64,000 bases of DNA from Pedobacter hiemivivus (GCF_004331685.1 NZ_SJSM01000002.1:558001-622000); one strand, 5' to 3'; shown: positions 41,201 to 51,289, counted from the stretch's first letter. The notes: generated by a model from the sequence alone, not told the origin. Made by a program: numbers and translations.

Positions 41201-44159
41201 GGTTTACCCCGGCAATGCAAGAGATCTTATTTCACTCGAAAGTGGAGTGTATCGTGTTACTTATTTGTTTAAAGACAATCGTTATTTCGTTGCCAAGGAC
41301 GTAAGGGTTGAAGCAAGAGGTATAAACTACTATTTGTGGAAAGGTGTGAAAATGATGCCTGAGGATAAATTGAGCTCGCAAATAGATCTGCAAATTAAAT
41401 CTGTTGGCATTGGTAAAAAAGGATGGAATACATCAGAAGTGCAACAAAATATCCTTAGACTAATCAATGATAAGTATTTAGATCCAGCCATATTTACTGG
41501 GAAAATGCTGGGAAGGGTAATTGATGCTGCAACTAAAGCAGCAATTCCAGGAGTCAGTATTAGGGTAAAAGGTTCAAATTATGCGACAACCACTACCAGA
41601 GCAGATGGGAGCTTTGAGATTAAAGTGCCTGAACGTGGAAAAATCATTGTAGTTGCCCTTGGGTATGAGTCTCAAGAAGTTCCAGTAAAAAGTGGAAATG
41701 CAGGTGATATTACACTTGATGAAAGTCTAAACTCTTTAAGTGAAGTGGTTGTAGTTGGCTATGGTGTACAGAAAAAACAAAATATGACGGGGGCAATTAG
41801 TTCTGTTGTTGGAGATGCTAGCGTCTATAATTTTGGTAGTAATGATCGTGTAGTTCTAAGGGATATTAGGACAAAACCTGGTGAAAAGTTTTCGAAGGAG
41901 GAATTGATGATCGCAATCAGAGGGATAGGTCAACTGGGCAATTTTGACGAGCAAAAGCCATTAATTATTGTAGATGGTATACCCTATAGCGGCGAGCTAA
42001 GTACTGTGAATGCAAGTGAAATTATATCTATAGATATTTTGAAAGATGCTGATGCAACCGCAATTTATGGTGCCAGAGCAGCCGGAGGAGTAATTATTGT
42101 CAAAACAAAGGGTGGGAATACGGCTGTCAATGCAGCGGGCGAATTGGTGCAACAGGAACAAACCATGCGTACTAATTTTTCTGATTATGCCATCTGGCAG
42201 CCAAAATTGGTTACGGATGAGGAAGGGAAAGCGAGCTTTACCGTTAAATTTCCGGATGACATTACCAATTGGACAACCAGGTTAATCGCCATGAATGGTC
42301 GTAAACAAAGTGGTATTGCCGAGACAAATATCAAGTCATTTAAAACATTAAGCGCCAATTTTGTATCTCCTTCATTTGCGTTGGCAGGTGATAGCATTAA
42401 GGTAATCGGGAAATTGATGAATTACAGCAATGCCGATGAAATCGTAACTAGAAAGTTCAGTTATAATGGTGCTGAGGTGTTAAACAGCGCAGTAACATTT
42501 AAAAATGCAAAGATTGATACCCTGAGTATCGTTGCTAAAGGTGGGGGCTTTAAAGTTCATGCAGATCATGTGAATGTGGTAGATAGTTTGAGGTTTGAAT
42601 ACTCCATGAAGCAGGACAATGGCTATTTTGATGGCGAGGTTCGTAAAATTCCATTGCTACAAGCTGGTGTGACGGAAACTAAAGGCTATTTTAATGCATT
42701 TACACGCGATACTACGGTTAACTATAACTTCGATGCGACCTTAGGTAAGGTTACACTTAGGGCCGAAGCTTCTTTATTTCCTACGCTATTAGATGAAATA
42801 GATAAACTGCGCAGTTATGAATACTTGTGCAATGAACAGCTGGCTTCTAAGCTAAAGGCCTTACTGTTAGAAAAAACTGTTAGGAAGTACCTTAGTGAAC
42901 CATTTAAGGAAGAAAAAAATATCAAAGAAATTCTTAAAAAACTACAAAACAACAAGCGCCCGGAAGGCACCTGGGGATGGTGGCAAAACAGTAGTGAGGA
43001 ACTGTGGATTAGCTTACATGTTGTTGAAGCCTTATTGGAAGCCCAAAAGCAAGGTTATCCTGTGGTATTGGATAAGGATAAATTATACAACTACCTGACT
43101 AATAAAATGGCTAACGAGAACTATTTTGATCAGATTTACGGGATACGCTTATTGAGTTTGTTGAATGAAAAGTATTATAGCAATGACTGGATCATAGCGA
43201 TGGAAAAACAGAGGGCTGAACTGGAAGAAAAGAATGTTCGGGAAAGAAAAGCAAATTCAGATGTTCCAAAATTAGCTGAACAACCATTATACGAAAAACT
43301 TCAATTGATGCAATTGAAACAAAAGACTGGAATGCCTATTGATATGAAATGGCTGTTGGGCTTGAAAAAGGAAACGATGTTTGGGAATTGCTATTGGGGT
43401 GAAGAGGGGCGTTATTTCTGGGACAATAGCATTCAGAATACTTTGTTAGCCTACCAGATTTTAAAAACGAATGGTAGTTACAGAGATGAGATAGATCGGA
43501 TTACCCGGTATTTCCTGGAGCAGAGAAAAACAGGGCAGTGGCGTAATACTTTTGAGTCCTCTTTAATATTAGAAACCATATTGCCAGAGTTGATTAATGT
43601 TTCGGGCAAAAAGTTTCAACCAGCCAGTATTGTTTTGAACCAAACAGAGCAGGTTAATGTTTTTCCATTCCATAAGGTGATTGATCCAGCGACATTAAAA
43701 TTGAGTAAAAAAGGAGATGCTCCGGTTTATTTCACGGCTTATCAACAATTCAATAATCCTAAACCAGAAAAAGTAAGTAAAGACTTTGCCGTAAAAACAT
43801 ATTTTGAGCAAAATGGAGAATCCGTTCAAAAGCTAAAGGCAGGTGCTTTAACCACTTTAAAAGTTAATGTGGATGTGCGTGCTGATGCAGATTATGTCAT
43901 GATTGAAATTCCTATCCCCGCTGGCTGTTCTTACGAGAATAAAGTGCAAAGCTTTTGGGGAGTAGAAACACACAGAGAATACTTTAAACACAAGACCTCA
44001 ATTTTCTGTACCAAATTGAAAAAAGGTACTTATACTTTTACCGTACAGTTGATGCCAAGGTATTCAGGTAATTATATCCTAAATCCAGCTAAAGCCGAAA
44101 TGATGTACTTTCCTGTGTTTTATGGAAGAGAAGGGATGAAAAGAGTGACTATAAAGTAA
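38208..44159 (+). CDS. Alpha-2-macroglobulin-like protein with inserted SusC-type plug module
   Basis: I start at the ATG at 38208, giving 1983 residues with a signal peptide (MKHLLRSTFLIICATTSLFA). The first 1090 residues are MG2-like and related macroglobulin domains (TGYMVFNKPMYKPLDTVKFK and similar). At about 1096 there is a carboxypeptidase-like regulatory domain (GRVIDAATKAAIPGVSIRVKG), then a SusC-type motif SEVVVVGYGVQKK and a TonB-plug-like domain (about 1177-1302, with PLIIVDGIPY and AIYGARAAGGVIIVKTKG). The macroglobulin core then resumes (ASFTVKFPDDITNWTTRLIA, about 1330), with a thioester-like CNEQ at 1541-1544 and an alpha-helical toroid. No beta-barrel follows the plug. It is probably a periplasmic protease trap or surface protein with a SusC-derived docking domain. 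Confidence 0.88.
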   Translation: MKHLLRSTFLIICATTSLFAQKKLTNSRTAGAYTYIYKLTDKEAFSLASVTNQALNDGFLHTLVDSFYNVKNSNYLKKLPYGNYVQVNPVKNELLYKLMPENNVNLQFINNRKDFQFVITDLKGNVIKDAQVKVGKRKTIKYNDKAGLYISKAEKLPVITVRHDGISNYFTYKEEGNYKPRISPQKQAKEKRLYNAVNGIHGTVELKKPKYTGYMVFNKPMYKPLDTVKFKAYLVTAKGIALKDKPLRVELYKEWEGPGTVLTTLNPYREGGYEYSFVLADSLQLKLDRNYKIVLKEETKEGWIEVFQSNFRYEDYELKSVNFSVRSDKNEYSPGNPVTVFLKAVDENDLAVPDGRVEVAVLSSYATNYYDDRVFLKDSLWKTNIVLDPVGETKMVLPDSIFPRADFNFSMSFSFLNSNNERRTARKDLKYTINSSDVKFDLKNDSLHLDYLVQGKSTPQKATVYLWYPYTDVRDSIQVNLPGAIKMDYRVTEYRLKTANGFNDNINLQSLNAGIGTNANQGKDSVRVFVNNPHKIPFWYTVFSEDKVLSKGFTTHLDTIIRHSGAKAAHIKLNYLWGGRELSTETSTFYNPNGLNVKLLSPALVYPGQTVNMQVKVTDFNDRPVAATDVTAYAYTSKFKNGYRVALPSFGKVFHARKLNSQFIGTELSLTGQMRLTWDKWRKELNLDTIEYYKFSQTKDLYAIAEEGVDSLMAVVAPFVVKNGAIEPVHIVFIDDVPVYFSQANQLKRYAFSVKPGKHNIRMRTASHVVSLNDYEFVKGKKTILSVAADEHNIKAGVTAVTKELTDGEATQISQYMIRIVDNFEGEKSTIATDSIPYLLNFSNSNPTPTDVYSSLLRGRNAEKASLLVGPFTQNYLHFRSGGLYETFVKEPGYTYTFLPGLLKQKSYETPNGLNRLLSSVNGAEDYKQYPVKKGEVDSIWSDYLDLRSSTMTLFGNRYYYGKNYGRLLMKVDSSVMKGMPYLKSIIICKYDEPDFLMVYPGNARDLISLESGVYRVTYLFKDNRYFVAKDVRVEARGINYYLWKGVKMMPEDKLSSQIDLQIKSVGIGKKGWNTSEVQQNILRLINDKYLDPAIFTGKMLGRVIDAATKAAIPGVSIRVKGSNYATTTTRADGSFEIKVPERGKIIVVALGYESQEVPVKSGNAGDITLDESLNSLSEVVVVGYGVQKKQNMTGAISSVVGDASVYNFGSNDRVVLRDIRTKPGEKFSKEELMIAIRGIGQLGNFDEQKPLIIVDGIPYSGELSTVNASEIISIDILKDADATAIYGARAAGGVIIVKTKGGNTAVNAAGELVQQEQTMRTNFSDYAIWQPKLVTDEEGKASFTVKFPDDITNWTTRLIAMNGRKQSGIAETNIKSFKTLSANFVSPSFALAGDSIKVIGKLMNYSNADEIVTRKFSYNGAEVLNSAVTFKNAKIDTLSIVAKGGGFKVHADHVNVVDSLRFEYSMKQDNGYFDGEVRKIPLLQAGVTETKGYFNAFTRDTTVNYNFDATLGKVTLRAEASLFPTLLDEIDKLRSYEYLCNEQLASKLKALLLEKTVRKYLSEPFKEEKNIKEILKKLQNNKRPEGTWGWWQNSSEELWISLHVVEALLEAQKQGYPVVLDKDKLYNYLTNKMANENYFDQIYGIRLLSLLNEKYYSNDWIIAMEKQRAELEEKNVRERKANSDVPKLAEQPLYEKLQLMQLKQKTGMPIDMKWLLGLKKETMFGNCYWGEEGRYFWDNSIQNTLLAYQILKTNGSYRDEIDRITRYFLEQRKTGQWRNTFESSLILETILPELINVSGKKFQPASIVLNQTEQVNVFPFHKVIDPATLKLSKKGDAPVYFTAYQQFNNPKPEKVSKDFAVKTYFEQNGESVQKLKAGALTTLKVNVDVRADADYVMIEIPIPAGCSYENKVQSFWGVETHREYFKHKTSIFCTKLKKGTYTFTVQLMPRYSGNYILNPAKAEMMYFPVFYGREGMKRVTIK

Positions 44160-45048
44160 ACTCCCAAATCATGACTTGCCTGTCATCACCTGTCGAAATC
44201 AGATATTTGCCATCAGTACTCCAGATCATTTTATTAATAGAGTGAAAGTGGCCTGGAGTGTTTTTCTCTAAACTGAGTATTTTATAGAGTTTAAAAGTCT
44301 CGCTGTCCCATAGTTTAATGCTCTTGTCCTGACTACAGGTAGCAAAATAGGGTAGAGTAGGGTGGAAAACGATGGAGTAAACGCTAAACATATGTGCCGG
44401 AACACTATTGCTGAGTGTATAGTCAGGCAGGCTCCATATCTTCAGCTGAGCATCTCTGCTGCCCGAAATCAAGTAAGTGCCATTTGGTGCGTACTGTAAA
44501 GCGGTTACTGCAAATTTGTGCCCTTCAAGCTCTTTAATAAGCGTGTAATCATCAGAGTTATATATTCTGATGATGCCATCCTTACAACCCAAGGCTACTT
44601 CTTTTGCATCATTGCTCAAGGCAATTGTCCGCACGGTATTTTGTAGTACCGGAAAATTGTACAGCAACGTAAAGTCTTTTAAAGACCATACCGCCACGGT
44701 GCCATCTTCTCCGGTACTTATAATTTCGTTTTTATGGGCAATGGTTTTTACATCAAACACACCTTTTTGGTGATGGCTTAATGTGGCTATTACTTTTTGC
44801 TCCAACAGGTCGAATACCAGGATTAGCCCACTTCTTTGTGCAACAAACAGTAAGTCTTGATAGGTATGTAAAGCGTATACTGAGCTTTGTACCGGCAAGA
44901 TTACTTTTACAAAGGACATGGTATTCAACGACCATTCCACTACTCCCTTATCATTACCCGCACTAAAGAAAGTATCTTTCTGATTAGAGTTGGCCAAGGC
45001 ATAAATTGGGTTCTGGTGTCCGCTAAGGGTGTGGAGGTGTGTAATCAT
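44149..45048 (-). CDS. WD40-repeat protein
   Basis: The 299-residue protein consists of about seven WD40 blades with repeat ends such as GVVEWSL, GTVAVWSLKD, AQLKIWSLPD and KSIKLWDSET. It should form a single beta-propeller used as a protein-binding platform. It lies 5 nt downstream of hisIE at the end of the his operon and overlaps the 3' end of the macroglobulin gene by 11 nt on the other strand. Its role in relation to histidine synthesis is not evident. Confidence 0.92.
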   Translation of the reverse strand: MITHLHTLSGHQNPIYALANSNQKDTFFSAGNDKGVVEWSLNTMSFVKVILPVQSSVYALHTYQDLLFVAQRSGLILVFDLLEQKVIATLSHHQKGVFDVKTIAHKNEIISTGEDGTVAVWSLKDFTLLYNFPVLQNTVRTIALSNDAKEVALGCKDGIIRIYNSDDYTLIKELEGHKFAVTALQYAPNGTYLISGSRDAQLKIWSLPDYTLSNSVPAHMFSVYSIVFHPTLPYFATCSQDKSIKLWDSETFKLYKILSLEKNTPGHFHSINKMIWSTDGKYLISTGDDRQVMIWEFTL

Positions 45049-45053
45049 TGGTA

Positions 45054-45644
45054 CTATTTCTTGTGTCTGCCTTCTAGATTTAAACCAATATCTGCAAGGG
45101 TTTTTCCTTTTTCCCTTAACAATACCAAGAGGTGGAAAATCAGGTCAGAGCTTTCATTTACAAAATCAACATCAGTTTCATTTAGTGCAGCAATAACAGT
45201 TTCTACACCTTCTTCGCCAACTTTTTGTGCTATTTTGTTTAGCCCTTTTTTGCGTAGTGTATTGACATAAGATTCATCAGAAGGGTTTTCGTACCTGTCT
45301 TTAATGATCTGCTCGAGCTCAAAAATGAAGTTCTGGTTATAGTTAGTTTTAAAGCAGCTGCGGGAGCCAGTATGACAAGTAGGTCCAACAGGTGTAGCTT
45401 TAATCAATATCGTATCATTATCGCAATCAATATGTGTTTCCTTTACAAAAAGGAAGTTGCCACTTTCTTCACCTTTAGTCCACAGTCGGTTTTTAGTGCG
45501 AGAAAAGAAGGTCACCTTACCCTCGGCCTGGGTTTTATCCCAAGCTTCCTGGTTCATATAACCTAGCATTAAAACCTCCAGTGTTTGCTCGTCCTGTATA
45601 ATTACAGGTACCAAACCCTGTGTTTTTTCGAAATCTATTTTCAT
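45054..45644 (-). CDS. hisIE: Bifunctional phosphoribosyl-AMP cyclohydrolase / phosphoribosyl-ATP pyrophosphatase
   Basis: The 196-residue fusion has a HisI part (about 1-110) with [21 protein letters not shown], and CHTGSRSCF, and a HisE part (about 110-196) with [20 protein letters not shown]. It carries out the second and third steps of histidine synthesis. It overlaps hisF by 4 nt. Confidence 0.97.
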   Translation of the reverse strand: MKIDFEKTQGLVPVIIQDEQTLEVLMLGYMNQEAWDKTQAEGKVTFFSRTKNRLWTKGEESGNFLFVKETHIDCDNDTILIKATPVGPTCHTGSRSCFKTNYNQNFIFELEQIIKDRYENPSDESYVNTLRKKGLNKIAQKVGEEGVETVIAALNETDVDFVNESSDLIFHLLVLLREKGKTLADIGLNLEGRHKK

Positions 45645-46396
45645 AACCTTACCGGTATGTTGTGTTTTTTTAATTCTTCTTTTAAAAATGGGATAGGAAT
45701 TTCACCGAAGTGAAAAACTGAGGCCGCCAGTGCAGCATCTACGCCGGTTTGTAAAAATACCTCTGTAAAATGCTCAACTTTTCCGGCACCGCCAGAGGCG
45801 ATAACAGGAATGTTGATAGCGCGGGCTACTTTATCCAGCAGGAGACAATCAAAGCCATTCTTTGTCCCATCGTGATCCATTGAAGTTAATAATATCTCTC
45901 CAGCGCCCAGACTTTCAGCTTTAAGGATCCAGTCTTCCGTTTCCAGTTCGGTAATTAAGCGGCCACCATTTAGATGAACCATGTTACGACCATCAACCAA
46001 CTTAGTGTCGACTGCAAGCACCACAAACTGCACTCCAAAGGCTTTTGCTAAGTCCTCAATTAATTGAGGATTTCTAACTGCAGCCGAGTTGATGCTGATT
46101 TTATCAGCACCAGAGTTTAAAAGCGCTTCGGCATCGGCAACCGAGGTAATCCCCCCTCCAATGGTAAAAGGGATGTTCAATTGTCTGGCCACAGATTTCA
46201 CCATTTCAATGGTTGTACCTCTGCGTTCGTGGGTAGCTGTAATGTCTAGAAAGACCAGCTCGTCGGCACCTTGCTGTGCATATTGCCAAGCCAGTTCTAC
46301 TGGATCCCCAGCATCTTTTAGGTCCACAAAATTTACTCCTTTAACCGTTCGCCCGTCTTTTACATCCAGACACGGAATAATACGTTTACTCAGCAT
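45641..46396 (-). CDS. hisF: Imidazole glycerol phosphate synthase cyclase subunit HisF
   Basis: The 251-residue beta/alpha barrel has [17 protein letters not shown] at the start, [10 protein letters not shown] and [13 protein letters not shown], all typical of HisF. It combines PRFAR with ammonia from HisH to give IGP and AICAR. The start codon is 4 nt after the hisA stop. Confidence 0.97.
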   Translation of the reverse strand: MLSKRIIPCLDVKDGRTVKGVNFVDLKDAGDPVELAWQYAQQGADELVFLDITATHERRGTTIEMVKSVARQLNIPFTIGGGITSVADAEALLNSGADKISINSAAVRNPQLIEDLAKAFGVQFVVLAVDTKLVDGRNMVHLNGGRLITELETEDWILKAESLGAGEILLTSMDHDGTKNGFDCLLLDKVARAINIPVIASGGAGKVEHFTEVFLQTGVDAALAASVFHFGEIPIPFLKEELKKHNIPVRL

Positions 46397-46400
46397 CGGG

Positions 46401-47150
46401 TTATAAAGAAGTCATTTGCTTTAAATTCCACTGTTTAATCTCATCAATGGAAATTCTGTTTTCATAGATGGCTTTACCAACTACTACAGAGCGAATGTCA
46501 AGGGTTGCCAATTCTTCAATGTCAGCCATAGAGCTTACACCACCAGAGGCAATTAGTTTAATGAATGGAGAATGATCCAACAGTTTTCTGTATAAATCCA
46601 TTGCTGCGCCACCTAATTTGCCATCTTTATTGATGTCGGTACACAAGAAGCGGAAAAAGCCTAATTGCAGACATTTATCAACGTAGTCCATTAGTTTTAT
46701 AGGGGAGCTTTCCATCCATCCCGAATATTTGATCACCTCATCAAGTACGTCAATCGCAATAACAATACGGTTTGCATAATCGTATTTCTTGCCAACTTCA
46801 GTACTTAGTTCTTGTAAAAAGTCAGGATTGGTAATGGCCTGAGTACCTACAATTACACGGTGAATACCAGCGTCCAATAAATCGGTTACTTGCTTAATGG
46901 TACGGATACCGCCACCATATTGCACGCGCATATCAGTTTTTTGAATCACTTCAAATAAGGCAGCCTGGTTACTAAAGTCACCTTTAGCGCCATTTAAGTC
47001 AATGATATGTATAAATTCTGTACCATTAGACCGGTAGGTCTCTATCATTTCAGCGATGGAAACATCGTAAACTGTTTTCTGATTGTAGTCGCCTTCTGTT
47101 AGTCGGACAACCTTTCCATCTAAAATATCAATTGCAGGAATAATGTACAT
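46401..47150 (-). CDS. hisA: ProFAR isomerase HisA
   Basis: The 249-residue barrel starts with [19 protein letters not shown] and has VQYGGGIRT and [13 protein letters not shown]. It isomerises ProFAR to PRFAR. It begins 1 nt after the hisH stop. Confidence 0.97.
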   Translation of the reverse strand: MYIIPAIDILDGKVVRLTEGDYNQKTVYDVSIAEMIETYRSNGTEFIHIIDLNGAKGDFSNQAALFEVIQKTDMRVQYGGGIRTIKQVTDLLDAGIHRVIVGTQAITNPDFLQELSTEVGKKYDYANRIVIAIDVLDEVIKYSGWMESSPIKLMDYVDKCLQLGFFRFLCTDINKDGKLGGAAMDLYRKLLDHSPFIKLIASGGVSSMADIEELATLDIRSVVVGKAIYENRISIDEIKQWNLKQMTSL

Positions 47151-47151
47151 T

Positions 47152-47745
47152 TTATTGTTTTAAGTTTGAAAAATTCATTAATAAACGCTCTCCGGCGATA
47201 CCAGATTTCTCTGGGTGGAACTGAACACCGTAGAAATTATTTTTTTGTATTGCTGCCGAAAATGGCATCCCATAGTCAGCAGTTGCGATGTCAAAAGTAG
47301 CGTTATATTCAATAAAGTACGAATGCACGAAATAAAATTGTGTGTCACTTTCAACACCTTCAAATAGTAAATTGTTTTGATGGCTGATATTATTCCAGCC
47401 CATATGTGGGATTTTAATCCCTTGATGCTTATCGAATAACCTTGTTTGTATAGGTACGATGCCCATTAAGTCGGCATTTCCCTCTTCCGAATGTTCGGTT
47501 AAGAGTTGCATACCAACACAGATGCCTAGTACTGGTTTTTTTAGTGCTTTAATGGGGGCAACTAATCCGGTTTGTTCCAGCTTTTTCATGGCCGCGCCGG
47601 CATGTCCTACACCGGGAATGATGATGTGTGTGTACAGATCCAAATCAGCTTCTGTATTCACCATTCCAAAAGGAATGCTCAATCTTTCCAATGCTGATGT
47701 CAGCGAAAAGATATTTCCAGCCCCATAATTTACAATTCCAATCAT
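47152..47745 (-). CDS. hisH: Imidazole glycerol phosphate synthase glutaminase subunit HisH
   Basis: The 197-residue class I glutamine amidotransferase has the nucleophile Cys76 in LGICVGMQLL and the C-terminal VQFHPEKSG with catalytic His-x-Glu. It delivers ammonia to HisF. Its ATG overlaps the hisB stop by 1 nt (TAATG). Confidence 0.97.
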   Translation of the reverse strand: MIGIVNYGAGNIFSLTSALERLSIPFGMVNTEADLDLYTHIIIPGVGHAGAAMKKLEQTGLVAPIKALKKPVLGICVGMQLLTEHSEEGNADLMGIVPIQTRLFDKHQGIKIPHMGWNNISHQNNLLFEGVESDTQFYFVHSYFIEYNATFDIATADYGMPFSAAIQKNNFYGVQFHPEKSGIAGERLLMNFSNLKQ

Positions 47746-48878
47746 TATAATATCCCTTTGGTGCTTGGTAAGACTAACTTATCCGGGTCGCGTTTAATCG
47801 CCACCTTTATTGCTTTTGCAAAAGCTTTAAATATAGCTTCAATTTTATGATGTTCGTTATCACCTTCGGCTTTAATGTTCAAGTTGCATTTGGCTGCATC
47901 GCTAAACGATTTGAAAAAGTGATAGAACATTTCTGTTGGCATATCACCTACTTTTTCACGTTTAAATTCAGCATCCCAAACGATCCAGGCGCGACCGCCA
48001 AAATCGATGGCTGCCTGTGCCAGACAATCGTCCATCGGTAAGCAAAAACCATAACGTTCCAAGCCCAGTTTGTTGCCAATAGCCTTGGCAAAAGCCTCAC
48101 CTAAAGCGATTCCGGTATCTTCAATGGTATGATGTTCATCGATATGCAAATCGCCTACTGTTTTGATTTTTAAATCAATACTACCATGACGCGCAATCTG
48201 ATCCAGCATATGGTCAAAGAAGTTTAATCCCGTATGAATATCGGCCTTGCCAGTTCCATCCAGATCAATATTGATGCTGATCTTGGTTTCATTGGTGTTA
48301 CGCTCGTGTGCTACTACACGACTTCCGGCTCGTAAAAAAGTATAAATATCTACCCAGTCCTGTGTTTGCAATGCAATCACATCACCTAGGGTATCCGCTT
48401 TGTCTAATACTTCATTGGCGCCCAATAGATCGTTGTTGCGGATCCAGATGGCTTTAGCACCTAAGTTCTTAGCCAGAATCACGTCATTGATGCGGTCGCC
48501 AATTACAAAAGAGTTTTTAAGGTCGTAACCTTCGGCTAAAAAATGTTGTAGTAAACCTGTGTTTGGTTTACGGGTAGGGGCATTTTCATGGGCAAAAGTC
48601 TTGTCAATAATTACCTCACTAAATTCAACACCTTCACTGGCAAGAGTTTTTAAAATGAAGTTATGGACAGGCCAGAAGTTTTCTTCAGGATGTGAATTTG
48701 TTCCTAAGCCATCCTGATTGGTCACCATCACCAAATCATAATCCAATTCCTTTGCAATTTTCGCAAGGTATTGAATGGCTTTAGGGTAAAACTCCAGTTT
48801 GGCAAAGGAATCTATCTGCTCATCCTCAGGTTCAGTAATCAGGGTTCCGTCTCTATCTATAAATAATACTTTCTTCAT
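47745..48878 (-). CDS. hisB: Bifunctional histidinol-phosphatase / imidazoleglycerol-phosphate dehydratase HisB
   Basis: The 377-residue fusion has an N-terminal HAD phosphatase (about 1-165: [33 protein letters not shown]) and a C-terminal dehydratase (about 185-377: [44 protein letters not shown]). It supplies steps 6 and 8 of histidine synthesis, as in enterobacteria. Confidence 0.97.
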   Translation of the reverse strand: MKKVLFIDRDGTLITEPEDEQIDSFAKLEFYPKAIQYLAKIAKELDYDLVMVTNQDGLGTNSHPEENFWPVHNFILKTLASEGVEFSEVIIDKTFAHENAPTRKPNTGLLQHFLAEGYDLKNSFVIGDRINDVILAKNLGAKAIWIRNNDLLGANEVLDKADTLGDVIALQTQDWVDIYTFLRAGSRVVAHERNTNETKISINIDLDGTGKADIHTGLNFFDHMLDQIARHGSIDLKIKTVGDLHIDEHHTIEDTGIALGEAFAKAIGNKLGLERYGFCLPMDDCLAQAAIDFGGRAWIVWDAEFKREKVGDMPTEMFYHFFKSFSDAAKCNLNIKAEGDNEHHKIEAIFKAFAKAIKVAIKRDPDKLVLPSTKGIL

Positions 48879-48895
48879 GGTTTAGGTTGGTTGAT

Positions 48896-49939
48896 TTAGT
48901 TGATGTTTTTAAGCGCTTCTAAGAGCGTTTTGTTTTCTTCCTGTGTTCCGATCGTGATGCGCAGACATCCTTCGCACAGCGTCACTTTAGAGCGGTCTCT
49001 GATGATGATGCCTTCAGTTACCAATGCGTTGTACGTATTTAACGCATTCTCCACTTCAATTAGTATAAAATTAGCATCCGAAGGATACACCTTTTTAACC
49101 ATAGCAAGTGCGGCTAGATCTTTACTCAAGCTTTCTCTTTCTGCAACAGTAATTTTGATCCATTCGTTTACCTGCTCAATGTTTTCCAAAGCTTTTAACG
49201 CTAGGTCTTGTGTAGCCTGGTTGATGTTGTAAGGTGGTTTTACTTTGTTCAATACATCAATTACCGGGCGGGCAGCAAAGGCCATTCCTAAGCGAAGTGC
49301 AGCTAGTCCCCATGCTTTCGAAAAAGTTTGTAACACAACCAGATTAGGATATTCTGTTAGTTCCTTAATAAAAGTCCGTTGTTTGGCGTAATTGATGTAA
49401 GCCTCGTCAATCACCACCAAGCCTTTAAAATTGGCCAATACGGTTTCAATATCAGTGCGTACAATTGAATTTCCAGTAGGGTTATTTGGCGAGCAAATGA
49501 AGATGAGTTTCGTGTTCTCGTCAACAGCTTCAGCAATGCCATCCAGGTCTAACTGAAAGTTTGGAAGCAGGTTTACCTTGCGTATTTCTACGTTGTTGAT
49601 ACCTGCTGAAACCTCGTACATGCCATAGGTAGGAGGCAGGATAACCACATTGTCTTGTTTGGGTTCACAAAAGGCTCTGAACAAAAGATCGATGGCTTCA
49701 TCGCTTCCATTTCCCAGAAAAGTGTTTTCAATCGGTACTCCCTTTATTTTGCTAATCGCATCTTTCAAATCCAGCTGTAGCGGATCTGGGTAACGGTTGT
49801 AATTTTCTGAAAGTGGCGAACCATAACTGTTCTCGTTAGCATCCAGAAATATGTTGGCTTGACCTTTATATTCGTCCCTCGCGGTAGAGTAGGGGCGAAG
49901 GTTTTTTATGTTTTCTCTTTGTAATTTATTGATATCCAT
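48896..49939 (-). CDS. hisC: Histidinol-phosphate aminotransferase HisC
   Basis: The 347-residue PLP enzyme of fold type I has IFLDANENSYGS, FICSPNNPTGNS, VVIDEAYINY and the PLP lysine region QTFSKAWGLAALRLG. It begins 1 nt after the hisD stop codon and ends 17 nt before hisB. Confidence 0.96.
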   Translation of the reverse strand: MDINKLQRENIKNLRPYSTARDEYKGQANIFLDANENSYGSPLSENYNRYPDPLQLDLKDAISKIKGVPIENTFLGNGSDEAIDLLFRAFCEPKQDNVVILPPTYGMYEVSAGINNVEIRKVNLLPNFQLDLDGIAEAVDENTKLIFICSPNNPTGNSIVRTDIETVLANFKGLVVIDEAYINYAKQRTFIKELTEYPNLVVLQTFSKAWGLAALRLGMAFAARPVIDVLNKVKPPYNINQATQDLALKALENIEQVNEWIKITVAERESLSKDLAALAMVKKVYPSDANFILIEVENALNTYNALVTEGIIIRDRSKVTLCEGCLRITIGTQEENKTLLEALKNIN

Positions 49940-49940
49940 T

Positions 49941-51230
49941 TTAAAGCGATTTTAAACGAATGCTTACGGCATTCTTGTGTGCAATTAGTCCTTCTGCTTC
50001 AGCAAGAACTTCCACAGTGTTTCCGATGTTCCTTAATCCCCTTGGCGTAATGTGCTGGAAGGTGATTTTCTTCACAAAGGAATCTAATGATACGCCTGAA
50101 TAAGCTTTTGCGAAGCCACTCGTAGGCAAGGTGTGATTCGTTCCAGAGGCATAATCGCCAGCGCTTTCAGGGGTTAAATTTCCGAGGAAAACGGAGCCTG
50201 CATTGCTGATGAGTGGAATAAGTTGTTCAAACTTATCTGTAGAAAGGATTAAGTGTTCAGGGGCGTAGATATTGCTAAATGCCAGACCTTCTTCAAGGTT
50301 GTCAACCAGCACTGCATACGAATTTTCGATGGCCTGAGCAGCTATATCTTGCCTTGGTAGTTCCTTTAATTGCAATTCAATCTGTGCTAATGTATCGGTT
50401 ATGATTTTACTTGACGTAGCTACTAGAATGGTCTGACTATCAACCCCATGCTCAGCTTGGGCAAGTAGGTCTGAAGCGATGTATGACGAATTGGCAGTCT
50501 CATCCGCGAGTACTAAAACCTCTGAGGGGCCCGCTGGCATATCGATAGCTGTGCCAGCCGCAGATTGTACCAATTGCTTAGCTTGAGTTACATAGCGGTT
50601 GCCCGGTCCAAAGATCTTGTAAACCTTCGGTACGCTTTCTGTTCCATAAGCCATAGCTGCAACTGCTTGCGCTCCGCCTACAAGGTATATCTTTTCGATG
50701 CCCAGCAATACGGCTACATAAGCCAGATAACAATTGGTTTTACCATCTTTTTGAGGCGGAGAACAAACCACTATTTCTTTACAGCCAGCAAGGATTGCAG
50801 GTATCCCAAGCATTAAAAAAGTGCTTGGTAAAACTGCTGTTCCTCCAGGGATATAAAGTCCCACACGTTCTATTGCTCTGGTTTCGCGCCAGCAGGTAAC
50901 ACCTGGCATGGTCTCTATTTTATCCTCCCTGTACGACTGCGAAGCGTGAAAGGCTTTGATGTTTCTGTAAGCCGTGTCTATTGCTGCTTTAGCCTCAGTT
51001 GGTATGGTAGCGGCAATGCTGTTGATCTCTTCTTTTTCTATAAAAAGCTGCTGAAGCTGCACCTTGTCGAAAGCCAGTGCATAATCAAACAAGGCTTGAT
51101 CTCCTTCTGTTTTAACCCGGTCAACAATGCTTTCAACCCTTTCAAGAATGGTAACATCATCTTCCAGCTGTCGCAAACAGATGGATTCAACTTCCTGTTT
51201 AGTTAAATCTTTATAACTATAGATTTTCAA
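49941..51230 (-). CDS. hisD: Histidinol dehydrogenase HisD
   Basis: The 429-residue protein carries GLYIPGGTAVLPSTFLMLG, GPGNRYVTQAKQLV, AGPSEVLVLADETA and LAQAEHGVDSQ, the standard HisD signatures with zinc ligands. It performs the last two oxidations to L-histidine. It is 59 nt downstream of hisG. Confidence 0.97.
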   Translation of the reverse strand: MKIYSYKDLTKQEVESICLRQLEDDVTILERVESIVDRVKTEGDQALFDYALAFDKVQLQQLFIEKEEINSIAATIPTEAKAAIDTAYRNIKAFHASQSYREDKIETMPGVTCWRETRAIERVGLYIPGGTAVLPSTFLMLGIPAILAGCKEIVVCSPPQKDGKTNCYLAYVAVLLGIEKIYLVGGAQAVAAMAYGTESVPKVYKIFGPGNRYVTQAKQLVQSAAGTAIDMPAGPSEVLVLADETANSSYIASDLLAQAEHGVDSQTILVATSSKIITDTLAQIELQLKELPRQDIAAQAIENSYAVLVDNLEEGLAFSNIYAPEHLILSTDKFEQLIPLISNAGSVFLGNLTPESAGDYASGTNHTLPTSGFAKAYSGVSLDSFVKKITFQHITPRGLRNIGNTVEVLAEAEGLIAHKNAVSIRLKSL

Positions 51231-51289
51231 TGTTTTATGTTTTTGGTTTAACTATTAGTTAATGCTTGTTTTAGCCCTTAGGCTATCAT

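Noticed and set aside
41497..42114. Plug module in the macroglobulin as an assembly chimera with the SusC gene
   Set aside because: The reading frame is continuous on both sides and the plug sequence differs clearly from the SusC plug at the window start.
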